Part shown: positions 5,015 through 5,892 of the stretch, in pieces | Numbering within the stretch: position 1 is the first letter of the stretch | How the letters are laid out: every line of letters starts with the position of its first letter | From: DAINBT01 sp036732785 | Lineage (GTDB): Bacteria; Planctomycetota; Phycisphaerae; Sedimentisphaerales; SM23-30 | Assembly: GCA_964537505.1 (NCBI GenBank) | Contig: CAZICK010000136.1 | Span: forward strand, 1 to 5,892 | Direction of reading: 5' to 3' | DNA: 5,892 bases | Notes under the pieces: generated by a model | Seen by the model: the letters and a program-made list of their open reading frames with translations, nothing else | Databases searched by the model: none | What the model was told of the DNA's origin: nothing | Made by a program: the position numbers and the translations under genes

Positions 5015-5218
5015 GTTTCCAATCCTCTGGTCGTAAGGATAGATGCCTTCCAGTATGAGCCGACCGGCATAGGCGTATTCGCCCTCATCCCGCTCCAAAG
5101 GAACACCCAGTAAGCGAACACGAACCACAAGGACGAAAATGATGATATACAAAAGCAAAGCCCAATCCCAATAAGGGTGATGGCCCTGGTTACTATTTTT
5201 GCAATGCTCGCGTTGCAT
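4994..5218 (-). pseudogene. Truncated N-terminus of a family-39-like membrane glycosyltransferase
   Basis: The frame encodes about 64 gene-like residues and then breaks. Starting at the ATG at 5218 (GGAG about 10 bases upstream), a basic N-terminus is followed by a membrane segment (ALLLYIIIFVLVV) and VPLERDEGEYAYAGRLILEG. This is the first periplasmic loop of PMT/ArnT-type transferases, whose acidic Asp-Glu pair is catalytic in the family. Intact members run to roughly 450-600 residues with many membrane spans and transfer sugars from lipid-phosphate donors. Recognisable homology ends near 5027, just after YPYDQ, and the frame then runs into the TGTCCCC palindrome and stops at TAA (4994-4996). 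No rest of the gene follows. An upstream TTG (5275) also opens the frame but adds non-family residues. Confidence 0.75.
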
Positions 5219-5350
5219 ACTGTGCCAACTCCGGGATGGACAATTATCTGTGTCTTTGTGAGAGATATAATACAACTATGATATGGCTAATATAACCGTA
5301 AGAGCTTAAATAGACAAGCAGGATTTGTTTGGGCTGTGAGAAGGGGCATT
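5219..5350. other. Spacer between gene fragments
   Basis: I see no gene, RNA or repeat in these 132 bases beyond the possible GGAG ribosome-binding site for the glycosyltransferase remnant near its left edge. Confidence 0.4.
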
Positions 5351-5557
5351 TTATTTGTAGTGTATGGAATTTGGAAGATAAGGAGAAATGTTGTTTAAGG
5401 CATACACAATATCACCGCCAACTATTGGATTATGCGTGAGGCGATTACCCGGATTATCATAAGTAAATACCTCATCGGTGCTATCTACACCATACCCGGT
5501 TGTGACCAATCTGTCAAGTGTGTCGTAGGCGTTGGCCGGGGAATTCTGGCTTCTCAT
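5351..5557 (-). pseudogene. RHS/YD-repeat protein fragment
   Basis: Two YD-type repeats are clear: AYDTLDRLVTTGYG (residues 10-23) and FTYDNPGNRLTHN (31-43), 22 residues apart, the normal RHS spacing. The next segment (VGGDIVYALNNISPYL) looks like the continuation before a TAA at 5351-5353. Intact RHS proteins have hundreds to thousands of residues and form secreted or surface shells around toxins. Here both ends are missing. The frame is open a little further upstream to a stop at 5597-5599, so the ATG at 5557 is arbitrary. It is a relic of an RHS gene or orphan tip, not a functional protein. Confidence 0.8.
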
Positions 5558-5605
5558 CCTTCCTGTTGCACAGAGTGGATCATTGCAAACTTTAGATTAG
5601 TGGTG

Positions 5606-5878
5606 CTAGCCTGGGCCGAGACCGTGCAATAAAGTTAATCCCATAATAACTGCTATAGTGATCAAGTTGCACAGAATAACAAGCGAAAAACCTATCCAAA
5701 TAGCTGCAACTGCCAAACGTTTACCAGATAGTCGGCCATTGCTCAAACGTATTTGCCTTAATGCAATCAAACCGAGTACTGGACCGAGTACTATTATGAT
5801 GTGTGTTATTATACGTAGGCCATCATCTATACTGGGCGGCTTTTGGAATATATGTATGCTCAGGCTAGTACACTCCAT
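5606..5878 (-). CDS. Small two-span membrane protein, DUF4190-like, possibly partial
   Basis: The 90-residue product has two hydrophobic segments (about 24-42, IITHIIIVLGPVLGLIALR, and 55-80, LAVAAIWIGFSLVILCNLI and on). They are joined by a short basic turn, QIRLSNGRLSGKRL. The pattern GLIALRQIR-x(n)-G-GKRLAVAAIWIG matches the DUF4190 hairpin fold of inner-membrane proteins with unknown function. The N-terminal residues (MECTSLSIHIFQKPPSIDDG) look unrelated to the family, and the frame stays open to the window edge (5892). The true start may therefore be outside, and the ATG at 5878 is only the first in the window. Given the debris to its left, it may also be decaying. Confidence 0.55.
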   Translation of the reverse strand: MECTSLSIHIFQKPPSIDDGLRIITHIIIVLGPVLGLIALRQIRLSNGRLSGKRLAVAAIWIGFSLVILCNLITIAVIMGLTLLHGLGPG

Positions 5879-5892
5879 GAAACGCCAAATAT

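Noticed and set aside
4942..5130. Second minus-strand frame of 62 residues starting MWFVFAY
   Set aside because: It is out of frame with the glycosyltransferase remnant and crosses the TGTCCCC element; a shadow.

Overview
This 5.9-kb window looks like environmental bacterial chromosome, most likely Planctomycetota (Phycisphaerae/Sedimentisphaerales-like). That assignment is an inference from three things: the ArgRS flavour, a stand-alone B12-binding module, and intergenic DNA packed with short tandem 'words' plus decayed RHS and glycosyltransferase fragments. No taxonomic marker was tested. I see no CRISPR array, no recognisable defence system, no complete insertion sequence and no phage genes.

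Layout. Bases 1-447 are a strongly pyrimidine-rich non-coding mosaic of 7- and 9-bp tandem words. Bases 448-781 are the left arm of a composite repeat: six 11-bp units, four 9-bp units, then five units spaced about 33 bp apart around TAAGCACTTA. Next comes a minus-strand block of ordinary genes: a stand-alone cobalamin-binding-domain protein (791-1507), tRNA-Leu with anticodon CAG (1911-1994) behind a clear sigma70-type promoter, and arginyl-tRNA synthetase argS (2186-3964). Upstream of argS lie a perfect 17-bp-stem hairpin (4097-4134) and a copy of a CTTCGACAAGCTCAG word. Bases 4188-4489 are the right arm of the composite repeat, in inverted orientation with the same modules in the same order. 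It is followed by a purine-rich mosaic (4490-4790) that mirrors the left flank. Bases 4800-5600 hold gene debris: the N-terminus of a family-39-like membrane glycosyltransferase cut off at a TGTCCCC-flanked palindrome, and a YD-repeat (RHS) fragment. The window ends in a small membrane protein resembling DUF4190, probably running off the right edge.

The main non-obvious signal is the inverted, modular repeat pair around the cobalamin-protein/tRNA-Leu/argS block. The arms share a perfect 54-bp match (613-666 against 4271-4324) and differ in length by about one 33-bp unit. Both larger periods (11 and 33 bp) are close to whole numbers of DNA helical turns. The enclosed genes are housekeeping-like and nothing enclosed resembles a transposase. 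I therefore read the arms as two copies of a dispersed intergenic element rather than transposon ends. The second point of interest is the B12-domain protein, which lacks the usual lower-ligand histidine and carries a Tyr-x9-Glu-His version of the CarH-type Trp-x9-Glu-His motif.
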